Position numbers and translations under genes: made by a program
Shown here: positions 33,701 through 43,509 of the stretch, piece after piece
Numbering within the stretch: the first letter of the stretch is position 1
Layout: each line of letters starts with the position of its first letter
DNA from: Coptis chinensis
Taxonomy: Eukaryota; Streptophyta; Magnoliopsida; Ranunculales; Ranunculaceae
Reading direction: 5' to 3'
Assembly: GCA_015680905.1 (NCBI GenBank)
Contig: CM027385.1
Span: 25,922,501 to 25,986,500, forward strand
Length of the DNA: 64,000 nt
The notes under the pieces: model-generated
Database searches by the model: none
What the model was told of the DNA's origin: nothing
What the model saw: the letters and a program-made list of their open reading frames with translations, nothing else

Positions 33701-34301
33701 CCGGCGTATTCACATGATTCATACAAATTTCTAACCTAATATGTAAATAATAGTCCATTACCTACGACATCATATAGTTACAGGCATGTGAAACATGCAA
33801 ACGTATTATAAATTTTGGAACCTGTAGCGTCCCACAAATCCGCCAAGAAATGAAACTGTTGTTTCAACCCACGGATGTTCTGAATCTAGCAAATAGTTGA
33901 AGTATTTTTAACAGGTGCAGAGAGTTAGGCCTAGTACTGGAACCAAATAGAACAGGAGGTGCTTCCGTGGAAAAATGATAAAAAATAGAGACCAATCACC
34001 GGTAGCGGGGTAGTCCGTCTTTGACGCGAAGTTAGGTATCGCGGCACGCCAGTAGTAATCGTCAGTACAATTGGCTCAAATTTTTCACGTTAGCCTTCTG
34101 GCCGGTGTATAGATGAGGCTCCAGATCCTAACTTTTGGGTCCTGGAAGTGCAACAAAAAACCCGATCTGTGATCAGTACTAAAATGTGGGAAAAATTCAA
34201 AACAAAAAAAACAACGAAAACACAACAAATGAAAGGAATGAAGTTGGGGGGTTTCCCCTTGGAGCAATTCCAGTTTGTAAACAAAGGTCCTTGGGTCTTT
34301 A
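32566..34301 (-). other. Athila-like leader with simple repeats
   Basis: Non-coding. An ATT-type microsatellite at about 32877-32940, an (AT)n run at 33665-33698, and a degenerate direct repeat of about 200 bp: TTACTCATA...CTAGATAC...GCATG near 33035-33120 and again near 33232-33320, both ending ACTAATAGGCAAAG. Many TACGTAT-like hexamers. Confidence 0.6.
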
Positions 34302-34318
34302 GAATGGCAACGGCGCCA
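34302..34318 (-). promoter_or_regulatory. Athila-like primer binding site
   Basis: On the - strand TGGCGCCGTTGCCATTC, two bases after an LTR end GAAGATCA. TGGCGCCGTTGCC is the usual Athila/gypsy site complementary to tRNA-Asp. Confidence 0.8.
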
Positions 34319-34320
34319 TT

Positions 34321-34456
34321 TGATCTTCAGACTTTGAGGGTTTAGAGATTTGAGTTCTCTACTCTGTTCGGTGTAAACTCAAGTTCTTACTCATGGTTCT
34401 TCGTGCGTTTAGTCCGAGTAGGGATTTGAACCAACCTAAAGTCTAGGACAGCTTAT
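34321..34456 (-). repeat. Inverted 3' piece of the Athila-like LTR
   Basis: On the - strand this reads from TAAGCTGTCCTAGACTTTAG to GAAGATCA and matches the last 140 bp of the LTR at 50715-50853. It overlaps the end of LTR copy 1 by about 26 bp. Confidence 0.8.
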
Positions 34457-34549
34457 ACAAATAGTGACTGACTTTTGTGAAAGCATCGACTTAAGTTTGA
34501 CAAGTGTGAACGGACTCGCGTTTTTTCAAGCTGATTCCCTGGGTCTTTA

Positions 34550-34596
34550 GAACGGCAGCGGTGCCATTTGATCTTCACAGCACCACCCCCAAATAG
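34550..34596 (-). repeat. LTR reduced to nine bases between polypurine tract and primer site
   Basis: On the - strand: polypurine tract TATTTGGGGGTGGTG (34581-34595), CTG, then TGAAGATCA (34569-34577), AA, and a second primer site TGGCACCGCTGCCGTTC (34550-34566). TGAAGATCA equals the first two and last seven bases of the LTR, so about 1.65 kb has been lost from inside it. Confidence 0.75.
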
Positions 34597-36140
34597 CATT
34601 TTGCTTGTCCTAAAGCAAAGAAGAAACATTAAAACAGATAAGTGGCAAAAAATGTGCAGTCCTAAGCTAATTCTCGTTTTGTAGAGTGCGGTTGTATTGA
34701 CCGTATGCAACAAGGCCTTAAACCACTAGAAAATCCCTAGTGGACGAGTTATAGTCTCGTGAGAGTTTTCCAGAGAAGATACTCACAAACTTCATCTATA
34801 CTACAATGACTTAGTAACAAAAGCTTGTTTCCTAAATTACTCTCAGATATTTATACATCTCCTTAGCGGGGAACGAGGATTCATTCCTTTGGAACTCAAG
34901 TTAATATGCATACAATAATTAGAACATCTACATATGAACATGCATATAGTGAACTTTTCACTGAAATGTACAAGCATGGCTGTTTCTGGATCTTTTGGAG
35001 GTTGTCCCTAAATGGGTTCTCACAGGTATGTGTCGAAACACAAATTCGCTCATAATTTTTCCACTCAGGTTTTGCTAACTCCAGTGTGCAGTGGGCACAC
35101 GTTTTCTCATATACTCGATGACAGTCAGAGGAGCCGAGGTCAATTAATCACATCTACTACTTATTATCACACCATCCTACTCCTAATTGAGCTAGATGTC
35201 TTTATTAGGTATTATAGGGCTTAGGTGATGGTGTAGAATAAAATGGAAGTGGAATATAAAAAATGGCAAGTATGAGAGAATAATGTCTTCAAGATATTTA
35301 CACTAGAGAAATCCTTGTTTTCTTGACCTGTTTCTACCTGAGTTTTCCTACTTTGCCCTTAAGCCTTTTTTCTTTTTCTTTTTCTTTTTTCTTTTTAATT
35401 TTTTTTAAGGCTTAAGAAACATGATTCTATTTTTCCTTCCTGAAGCAAGTAACTAACTTTTATTTGGGACAAGTCTTTCTCTTTATTTTTCTACATTTCA
35501 TCCTATTTCTCATACTCATCCTTTAGGTAGGTTATTTTATTTGGGGTTAATAGATGGGTAAGGAATTTTTGGTGAAAGTGAAAGGTTTGATGAAAGGTTC
35601 AGTGGAGTGACTAGCGGTAGAATTTGTAACAGGTAAGAATTTTTAGCTATGTCGATCCAAAGAAGGCCTAAATTCTCGCCTAGGGTTCAGATGGTGATCA
35701 AGTAAGTCAACGCGTGATTTTCTCTATTCGGAAAAACTACTCCTCTGTGTCATTACTCACAAATCACTCATATCAAGGCTTTTTTGGTTAGATTCTCACA
35801 GGATTGATAGTTTAAGTAGACTAACTGTGGGTTCTAGAAACTGACTGCTATGTACAATCGATGATACTTAGTGCATGAATACTCATGAAAAGATGCAAAA
35901 ACTACTGCGTACGTATTATCTTAAGTTTCTTAAAAATGAATCCTAATTTGAATGCTAATTTGAGACTTCTAGACAATTTTCATCATTGAAAAGGAAGCAA
36001 GACTTTGTCACTAAGTACATTTACTAACAAGAAAATGGAAACTATATACAGCCTATAAATTTCCTAATTTTTGCTACAGGTTTAAAGCACCCCCAAACTG
36101 AATGATCTTAGTCCTCGAAGTATCAATACATAAAGAAAGA
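34597..36140 (-). repeat. Athila-like 3' untranslated region, inverted copy
   Basis: Inverse of 47641-49180. Shared landmarks include AAAGCACCCCCAAACTGAAT, GCAAGACTTTGTCACTAAG, AGTGATTTGTGAGTAATGAC and GATGTGATTAATTG-like parts. No coding potential. The TTTTTCTTT runs near 35360-35410 are longer than in the other copy. Confidence 0.8.
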
Positions 36141-36295
36141 AATTACCTGAAAACCTTGAGCAAAATTAGTGCCAGATTGCTAGAACAGAAAGTTATTATA
36201 ACATAATATATTATACAAAAATAAACAAATAAAAACAATAGCACACGAAAGACAACTATTTACATTTAGATATCTATATAATACCGTACTTAAAT

Positions 36296-36760
36296 TTACC
36301 ATCCAGGATGTGGTGATGGTCTGGCGTCATCTTGAGTGAAATGCATTTCCTTACTGTCGTGCCAAAAGATAATGTTTTTTCAAATGGTGGCCCATTCTTG
36401 TTTGCTGGATTCATTCAAATGTTTCAACATTTTATCATCGTTCGGATAACGACGAACATGGCTCAAGTACCGTGCAAGACGTCTCCATTGCCTAAACCTT
36501 AACGAACGAATGATTTTGTTTGCTGGGAACATAGAATCTACCTTGACCTAGTCATTAAACGTAGCTGAAAACTGTGGGAAATGTGTCTTCATAATTTGGC
36601 AAGCGGTTACAGGTAAAAGTATATACTGATGCCTAACAGTGCAAGCTTTTTTCAGATTGGAGATAACACAGTTTAGAATGTAATCAAATTTAAAATAACA
36701 TGTTAAAATTTGATTATTGGATATAACAACGTGAGTTATGACAATCCTAGTAGGTCTAGC
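36296..36760 (-). pseudogene. Unassigned decayed ORF at the end of the envelope-position region
   Basis: A frame on the - strand runs from 36760 to the stop at 36296-36298, about 154 codons with two internal stops. It has VRHQYILLPVTACQIM, then a very basic block IIRSLRFRQWRRLARYLSHV with RRYPNDDKMLKHLN, and ends DDARPSPHPGW. No ATG start is obvious and no family is recognised. The persistence of one frame around only two stops suggests a once-coding stretch. It follows ORF-1-like copy a and precedes the 3' UTR. Confidence 0.35.
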
Positions 36761-36921
36761 TTACAAAAGAAGACACAAATATAATAACAATATTAATTAA
36801 AGGAGCACACGACGAAAAACTTAATTAATAATAATAATTTTAACTTTTTTTATTTTGGGGAAGTTGAGTTCTATAAAACAGAACACAACCCACCCCCATT
36901 TTTTTTAAGCTAGGAATAAAA

Positions 36922-38004
36922 TCATGGATCACGATGATGATGAGGATGGTGATAGGAATGTAGATCGACAACACTGTTCAGTTCATCAATTTGTTGGCAG
37001 ATCTGAAGTTGAAAGCCCCCCTGGTTGGCAGGGAGTGTAGTTTGATTCTCTATTAGGAGAGTGTGATTTTCCAAGGACTGAGAGTGAGTTTCCAAGATTG
37101 CCTCCTGTTCAACATCGTGCATTGCTTGACATTCTTGAGAATCCATAAGACTTTTGATGATGATTTCCTGACGTGCGTGTAGTTCCCGCATGCCTTGATG
37201 AAGAAAATGAATGCCTTCCATGGGATTAAACATGTTATGTATGGCATGTTTATCAATGAAATGTTCAGAGTTTGAGCTTTGGTCATCTTGTTCATCTGTC
37301 AAAGTATATGGAGTCCAAAAACCAGGGGCGCAGTCTGTGTGAAGTACAGTAATGACTGCTCTACGAAGAGGTATTTCTGGAGAAATTGCTGGATAACCCT
37401 AACGCATCATAATTTTCGTGACTAAAGCAGGCAGAGGTGCTAACCTTTTTTTAGGTCTGGTGATCGCGTTCCAGAGGTGTTGGATTATGCAAAAATTATC
37501 CCTTTGATTATGCATAATCCAGAATAGGTGGAGTTGAGGTTTTGTCACTTCAGATTGTTGTGATGTACCTACCACATTGTGTCCCAACCAGTGGAGCACA
37601 GCTCGTTGATTATGTTTCAAAGAGCGTTGAAGAACAATGTGGTGTTTATTTCCGACTTCACCACGAGATACGGTGGCCCGTAGTAAATTTTAGACCGAAT
37701 CAAATGTTGACTCTAGAAGATGGAACTCCGGGTTAATCATTGGAATTTGAAGTATGTCAGAGATAATTTCCTTAGTCAATTCAAATCTTTGTCCATAGCC
37801 ATGGAAATAGAATTTTTCATTTTCAAGTCCGCTAAATTGGTATAACATCAAAACCAATTCTCTAGAATAAGTGGCTTCTGAATGATATAGAAGAGGTATC
37901 CATCCTTGACGTACAATTTCTGTGTCAAAATAAGGAGAAAATCGACCGTCATCAAAAAAATTCAGGCAATTTTTCTCGGGCACTATCTTTCATGATTGAT
38001 CCAT
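36922..38004 (-). pseudogene. ORF-1-like (envelope-position) gene, copy a
   Basis: Likely start at 38004 (MDQS, then an in-frame TGA at codon 5), 66 bases after a TATA box at 38070-38077. Next come FFDDGRFSPYFDTEIVRQGW, LVLMLYQFSG, FELTKEIISDILQIPMIN, a broken stretch, HNQRAVLHWLGHNVVGTSQQ, LHLFWIMHNQRDNFCII and ALVTKIMM, and an acidic, Gln/Glu-rich C-terminal helix (TDEQDDQSSNSEHF ... MRELHARQEIIIKSL) stopping at 36922. It lines up block by block with copy b at 39227-40326 and with the plant 'Athila ORF-1 / putative plant transposon protein' family found behind integrase. Biochemical role unknown. Disabled by the early stop and frameshifts near 37400 and 37690. Confidence 0.65.
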
Positions 38005-38483
38005 TTGAAAGTGTAAGTGAGGGAAGGATAATGAAGAATTCGTGAAATGAAAATGGTTGCAAAGAAGAGATTTATAGCCAATATATGAGCCTGTACGAAT
38101 CAGGATGGCAAGTGCAGTTAGATTCAGAATTAATATGTGAAAACACAAGTGAACCATGCGGTGTTGGTACACATAATTATGTAACAACAACTATGGGTAT
38201 CCATAGTATGTCTTTTCATGTTAGATTTCCAAAAGCAATTAATGAGGTATGAAAATGATAGAAAATACAGAGGAAGGTTTCACAGGACAGTTAGACCTAC
38301 ACGTAATTTCTGAATTGATGATCATACCTCAATAATGGAAGATGGATAGAATAATCGAGATGTGTGCGCGACAATTGTTTAGGTATATCGTATAGCGTGC
38401 GCGATCTTCGATGAACACAATGAGTTAAGATTGAATTATTTTCGTGAGTTATTGATTTTGCTTCTTTGTTATGGATTTGATAC

Positions 38484-38510
38484 TTTTTTTTTTTTTTTTT
38501 TTTTTTTTTT
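38484..38510. repeat. T-run of 27 bases
   Basis: Homopolymer between the two ORF-1-like genes. On the - strand it is a poly(A), which could mark the 3' end of a retrotransposed segment lying at higher coordinates. Confidence 0.85.
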
Positions 38511-38668
38511 GTTTATGATAAAGTAAAAATACAATTAGTACACACAAATATTAAATATGGGACTTCTCCATTTAATACGTAACCCGTACAAATGTTTTGA
38601 GAATTATTTAACACACCATAGTAACATACAAAGCGACAAAGGGAAAAAGAAATGTAGGTTACATAGAT

Positions 38669-38788
38669 CTAAATATTCTGAAGAATGTTATGCATGATTA
38701 ATAGTATCACAACGATAAATACTGCTATCAGCGCGATTGTGAATGCCCCATCACGTTGCTCCTTGTTGCATTTCTCGATCGGATCCAT
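38669..38788 (-). CDS. 39-residue micro-ORF with one membrane segment
   Basis: ATG at 38788-38786, stop TAG at 38671-38669. The N-terminus MDPIEKCNKEQRDG is charged; residues about 15-33 (AFTIALIAVFIVVILLIM) form one strongly hydrophobic span, then HNILQNI. A TATA box (TATAAAA on the - strand, 38875-38881) lies about 87 bases upstream, followed by a pyrimidine/A-rich leader, so the unit looks like a mini-gene. It lies between the paralogous ORF-1-like genes of the Athila-like element. Single-pass membrane localisation is inferred from composition. I know no named family; a chance ORF is possible because it is short. Confidence 0.4.
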   Translation of the reverse strand: MDPIEKCNKEQRDGAFTIALIAVFIVVILLIMHNILQNI

Positions 38789-38874
38789 TATGTTGAAGAA
38801 GATGAAAATATATGAATATTAAGTTGTGGAGAGTATGAGAATGGAATGAGTGAAGTTGGATGAGAAGTGTCGGA

Positions 38875-38881
38875 TTTTATA
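38875..38881 (-). promoter_or_regulatory. TATA box before the membrane micro-ORF
   Basis: TATAAAA in the context CCTATAAAATCC on the - strand, about 87 bases before the ATG at 38788, followed by a plausible initiation region CACTTCTCATCC. Confidence 0.45.
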
Positions 38882-39226
38882 GGCGAAAATCTGGCCGTTT
38901 GTGGATATCTGACCGTTGTGATTTCTGACCGTTTGGATATCTGACCGTTGTGATTTCTGATCGTTGTACCTAGTGAATCAATGTGATGGAGTTACTAATT
39001 GAATCAGTCTGTTGGGCCTAAAGAGAATGCTCAATGCATAAAGGAACAAACTAATACATTAGAAAGATAATATCATAACATAAATAATTTCTCATTTAAT
39101 CCGTCTGGAGATACAAAATTATGAGAAATTAATTGATAAACCGTTTTACATTACTTAGAAAAATAAAATGCAATACATAAGGGAAAGAAATGACATAGTA
39201 ATTTTCAAACTAAAAGAACGAAACTG

Positions 39227-40326
39227 CTACTGTGAATCTTCAGGGTTAGCTGAGGATGAACCAGGTTTCCGACGATGACGAGTACTGCGAACTCCTAAGT
39301 GAGATGACTGGGCCTATATGTTGCCTAATAACTGAATCATTTGGTCCTGAAATTGCTGCTGATTAGCCAGCATCATGCGCTGGAAATGGCCTTGACGATT
39401 ACGCATCTCTTGCTGAAATTCACCCATGGAAGTACGCATTTCTTCCTGAAATTCACCCATGGAAGTACACATCTCTTCCTGGTGAATAAACATGTTGGCA
39501 TGCCAGTGTTCATTTGTCTCAATGCTTCTATGGGAGTGCTATTTCGACTCATGGTATCCTCATTAAAATAATTGGGAGGTGAAGGAGGAGGAGGAGGCAC
39601 ATTATCATGCTCAACATTATCTCTTGATATAGGTTCCTAGTGATTCATGACACAAGTCTTGAAAATTCCAAAATTTTTGAAGGACCTTGTTGGAATTAAT
39701 GGAGTAGCAGATTGGAACCCTAAATTAATCATAATTTGTGTAACAAGTACAACAAGAGGGGCTGACTTGTCGGAAGCAGTCGTAAGTACATGACCAAGGA
39801 AATGGACCATACAGAATGTATCCTTCTTCTCCTGGAGGATCCACAGCAAATGCAAGAACGTCTTGTTAACGCCGGATGTCTTCGATGTACCAATCACATT
39901 GTAGGCTAGCCATTGAGTGACCGCCAGTTGGTTCTGTCTGAGGGAGTGTTGGTACACACATCTCAAGCCATCGTTGTATTCTCCCTCGAGTATCGTGTTG
40001 AACATCAATTCCATAGTGTTCGGATACTCAGACATCAGCAGGGTTGCACTATCGGAGTTGATAGGAATATTCATGATAATGGACAACAACTCCAACGTGA
40101 ATTCACGTTCTATCCCATCTGCCATAATCCAAAACTCATTTCCCCGAAAACCTCCATTGTTGTAAAACTTTAACACTAAATCTTCGGAGTAGTATTCCGG
40201 TATTAGATGCAACAGATATTCCCACTCCCTACTTGCAATTTCCTCATCGAAAAATAGATGAAACATGCCGGAATCATAGAGATTTTTGAAATTTCTCTCG
40301 ACTGTGATTCGTCGATTTCCAGCCAT
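39227..40326 (-). pseudogene. ORF-1-like (envelope-position) gene, copy b
   Basis: Starts MAGNRRITVERNF at 40326 and reads MFHLFFDEEIASREWEYLL, YSEDLVLKFYNNGG, FTLELLSIIMNIPIN, RQNQLAVTQWLAYNVIGTSK, LHLLWILQEKKDTFCMV and VVLVTQIMINLGF, all collinear with copy a. An in-frame TAG at about 39637 interrupts it. The same frame continues with a Pro run (PPPPPSPPNYF) and, after a frameshift near 39490, a coiled-coil region with repeated MGEFQ(Q/E)EMR units and MIQLLGNIQAQ, ending in a basic-Ser tail and stop at 39227. It is closer to intact than copy a. The family sits behind integrase in Athila-type elements; function is unknown, an envelope-like or particle-associated role is only inference. Confidence 0.7.
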
Positions 40327-40848
40327 AGAGTGATTGAACTGATTTTCTGAGGGTTTATACGGGTTGAACGAATTGAAAGGAAGAGGGTGTATGAAAAACT
40401 TTTGATATGGTAGGTAATGCACCACGTGCGCGATTCAATTTCAGGTTGGTAGTGCCGCGTGCACTGGGGTTCTAGAGGGGAGCAAGATTCAGAATTGAAG
40501 GAAGAAGAAAAGTGAGGGGCTGACGCGTGGAGTGGCACGCGTGAAGGCTTTAGTGGCTGGACACGTGATTTGGATCGGGTTCAAATTTTTGGTCCAAGCC
40601 CATATGAAATCCGGAAATTCCCATTAAGCCTCCAAATGTCTGAAATTTTGAAATTGAAATCTCGATTCGTTTCAACTCCAAATGGAACGAATGAGATGCC
40701 AAAACGCTCGGCATTAAAAATGCCATCTAATGGAATATGGAAAAGGCACATTCAAACCTTTTTATTTTTTATTTATTTTTTATTATTTATTTATTATTTT
40801 ATTTTATTTTGGGGAATTTGAGTTTTGTAAGAACAGAACGCAATCAAC

Positions 40849-42500
40849 TTTTTTTTTTTTTTTTTTTTTTTTTCATTTTTTAGTGGAAATTTTATTGATA
40901 ATGATAACGAATTTTATAAATAATTAGGACAAACATGCAACAAGCTGCGCCTCAAGTCCTTTCTGAATAGCAAATCCTATCCTCCTAAATACAAACTCGT
41001 TAGAACCAACTGTCATTATGTTGCAGTCATAACTTTCTGCAATCTCTTAAGGAGCTCAATAGATTGTTGTGCCAAGAAACCAAAAGTATCAAAACAGAAT
41101 GGAATGAAATAATGCTGGTTAGCTCTACAAGCTTCCTCGTGTTTCTCAATTTTCCCTGCCGCTGCTCTATTAGCTACTTCTCTCACCTCAAAGACTCCAT
41201 TCCCAAGCTCTACCAACGGAGAGGCTCCAGTTACATCAACACATGCATGTTTGCCCTCAGACTAACTGTAGATCAATACATCCGCAGGCCGAAGTGTCGA
41301 TCTTCCCTCATTCGGATCAGTGAGAAAATTCACGGGAGCTTCCTTCTTCACTTGTACCCAGCCCTCCAAAATGCATCACATAAAATATCTCTGACATGAT
41401 CATGTTGGTATTTGAAACCTGGGAAATATCTACAATGTGCTGCATGGTCCCCGAAAGCATCTAGTCTACTATTTTTGCAAACAGGGCATAGACCACCATC
41501 AGAGTATAAAGGAATCATGAGACTGTACCAGAGAATAGAACGATACTCCACCACTGACATACACTGTCCAAGTCCGTCCATCGGAATAGCAAGTAGAAAA
41601 TCCTTTGCATGTTCTGACTGCAAGCATCTAATGACTGCTTTCTGACGAGCAGATAACACAAACTCTCTCTCAAGACCAGCAACAATCTTTCCGTAAAACG
41701 CTTCTGCCAAAACTTTTTGTGATTTTGAGGGGATGGTAGCATTCAAAGCCAGAGAGTTAAAGTCAAAATCGGGTAGACATAGACTCAATGCACTGCTAGC
41801 AACATCAAGAATCTCATCCAAAGGCACTGTGCCACAACTCCTAAGAATGTGGTTTTGAAGCTCAGAAGTCTGACAATGGGAGGCCACAAAAGCAAAAGTA
41901 GAGACATCAGTGACACAATAAATACCTAACCTACCCAGACATAATAGGACTGTCGATAGATGCCACTGCACATCACCGAACCCAGGACCATCAACAACCA
42001 CAATACCCTGGAGAACACTGCGGAGATGCCGATCAAAAGTCTTAGCTGCCTCTCTGAAAAGAGTTGGTGGACAAGTACAAATCGCAAAGACCAACTTTGA
42101 GAGCCCAGCACAAGCTCGTAAGAGTGCTAACTCACACTGTGGATCTTCCAAAATAGATAAACGGTCAATCAAACTCATAGCCTTTTCAACACGCTTGCGA
42201 GCAAGGTCCATGACAAAAGATGGATCAGTGCTGACCGCACCTCCAAGCAACTTGACCCCCTACTGAGGATGAGACAAATCTGAAGGAAAGAGACCAGGAG
42301 TGGAGCGACGTGTATCCAGTGATGGCCAAAATATCTCAGTTTTAGCCATATTAAGAACCAACCCGTAAAAAGGTCCTTCTTCCTGAATCATACCCAAAGC
42401 TGTCGCCACCTGTTCTGTATCTCCGATCAGAGTCCTATCATCTAGGTACCAAGCCTATAGTAATAACTGACAACTGGACTGGATCCATAGAATCAAGGGA
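40849..42500 (-). mobile_element. 5'-truncated LINE-type retrotransposon
   Basis: Poly(A) on the - strand is the T-run 40849-40873, 51 bases beyond the stop codon. The 5' side is cut off at about 42500 in the middle of the reverse transcriptase. Target-site duplications were not found with confidence. It sits between integrase and ORF-1-like copy b of the Athila-like element, in the same orientation. Confidence 0.75.
40924..42500 (-). pseudogene. LINE reverse transcriptase C-terminal part with zinc finger and nuclease-like domain
   Basis: On the - strand it begins inside the RT palm with LHPLILWIQSS and the catalytic box AWYLDDRTLIGDT. Then come FYGLVLNMAKTEIFWPSLD, an in-frame stop near 42260, and an open frame to 41348 with KLLGGAVSTDPSFV, LEDPQCELALLRACAG, ALNATIPSKSQK, CMSVVEYRSILWYSLMIPL. 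A Cys/His finger CPVCKNSRLDAFGDHAAHC (about 41429-41490) follows. After a frame change near 41345, APVNFLTDPNEGRSTLRPAD, CVDVTGASPLVELG and CFDTFGFLAQQ follow, ending FAIQKGLEAQLVACLS at 40924. The finger plus RPAD...D order recalls restriction-like-endonuclease LINEs. Broken by stops and frameshifts. Confidence 0.75.
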
Positions 42501-43509
42501 TGCAAAATATCTCAGTTTTTGTTTTTTTTTTATAATTTATATGTACAAATGTACAAGGGGAGATGAACGTGTCAGGAAGTCCAGAAGAAACACCACAAAC
42601 TGTAAAATTAGGCAACTGTCATGTCGGTTCTGTAGCGAACCAATCCAGCCAGACTGTGGCTTAACCTTTATATTTTGGGGGCCTAGGGTTCAAGATGGTA
42701 CCATCCCTAACCAATGTGCAATGGTCTAATAATAATATTACCCTTAGTACATATGGTATAGCCTCAAACTGTCCCGAACTACAATCAAATAGAAAACTGC
42801 TAGGGGTTGGCCTGGTGAAATCCATTGCCCATCTAAATAAGGGAACATTCGATGTTGCACATCATGACTCTCTTTGTGCACAATGCTTAGTGCAAAGGGA
42901 AAAATAAAAGATACGATTATATACATGTTGAGTCTTTTAACGTCAGATCCTCAAGACGAATGTGCGTTAGATCCTCAAGACGAATATGAGTCTTTTAACG
43001 TAAGATCCTCAAGACGAATCCCAATCTGTGGGAGCAACGGGGCGACGACGAAGTTTATCCTGCGGGGATGGTGTCAGACAAAATTATACCTTATGCCGGC
43101 TCATATCGGATAGGAATTCAAGACCTGGACAGAAATGTGTTTGACAATTCATACACCACCCCATCCTACATGCACGTCGCTTACGAGCAAAAGTACTACG
43201 ACCATTACCTATTCGAGATGGGTGGGATTTACACCAAATGATGAGCTGGAGTTCGCGAGGAAGAGAATAGAAAAGGGAAGAGAAGGAAGGAGGGGAAATT
43301 TTTGGTACCCATTGTTTACTAGAAGACAAGTTTGCTCGATTATCAGAAGACATTTATATTCGGTTCTAAAATAGAGTTTTTGTGGACTAAGGTTCCAGCG
43401 CTTGCAACCACACACTCTTGGAGATTTGAGAGAAGAAAATATAAGAGGGCCCGGCTACCCTAATGGCATGCTCCCCCTATTTTAAACACATGGAAGGAAG
43501 TACACCAGC
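42501..43509. other. Spacer behind the Athila-like integrase, with short tandem repeat
   Basis: No gene recognised. Around 42945-43018 the 16-base unit GATCCTCAAGACGAAT occurs three times, two of them flanked by GAGTCTTTTAACGT. Short open frames on both strands show no family. Confidence 0.5.

Noticed and set aside
38484..38510. T-run taken as proof of a second LINE or SINE
   Set aside because: No reverse transcriptase, tRNA-like head or target duplication was found next to it; recorded only as a homopolymer.
41064..41399. 111-codon open frame on the + strand
   Set aside because: Antisense to the LINE C-terminal domain, which is clearly coding on the - strand.
42945..43018. Possible CRISPR-like array of three short repeats
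   Set aside because: Plant nuclear context, only three units with irregular spacing, no cas genes; simple local duplication fits better.
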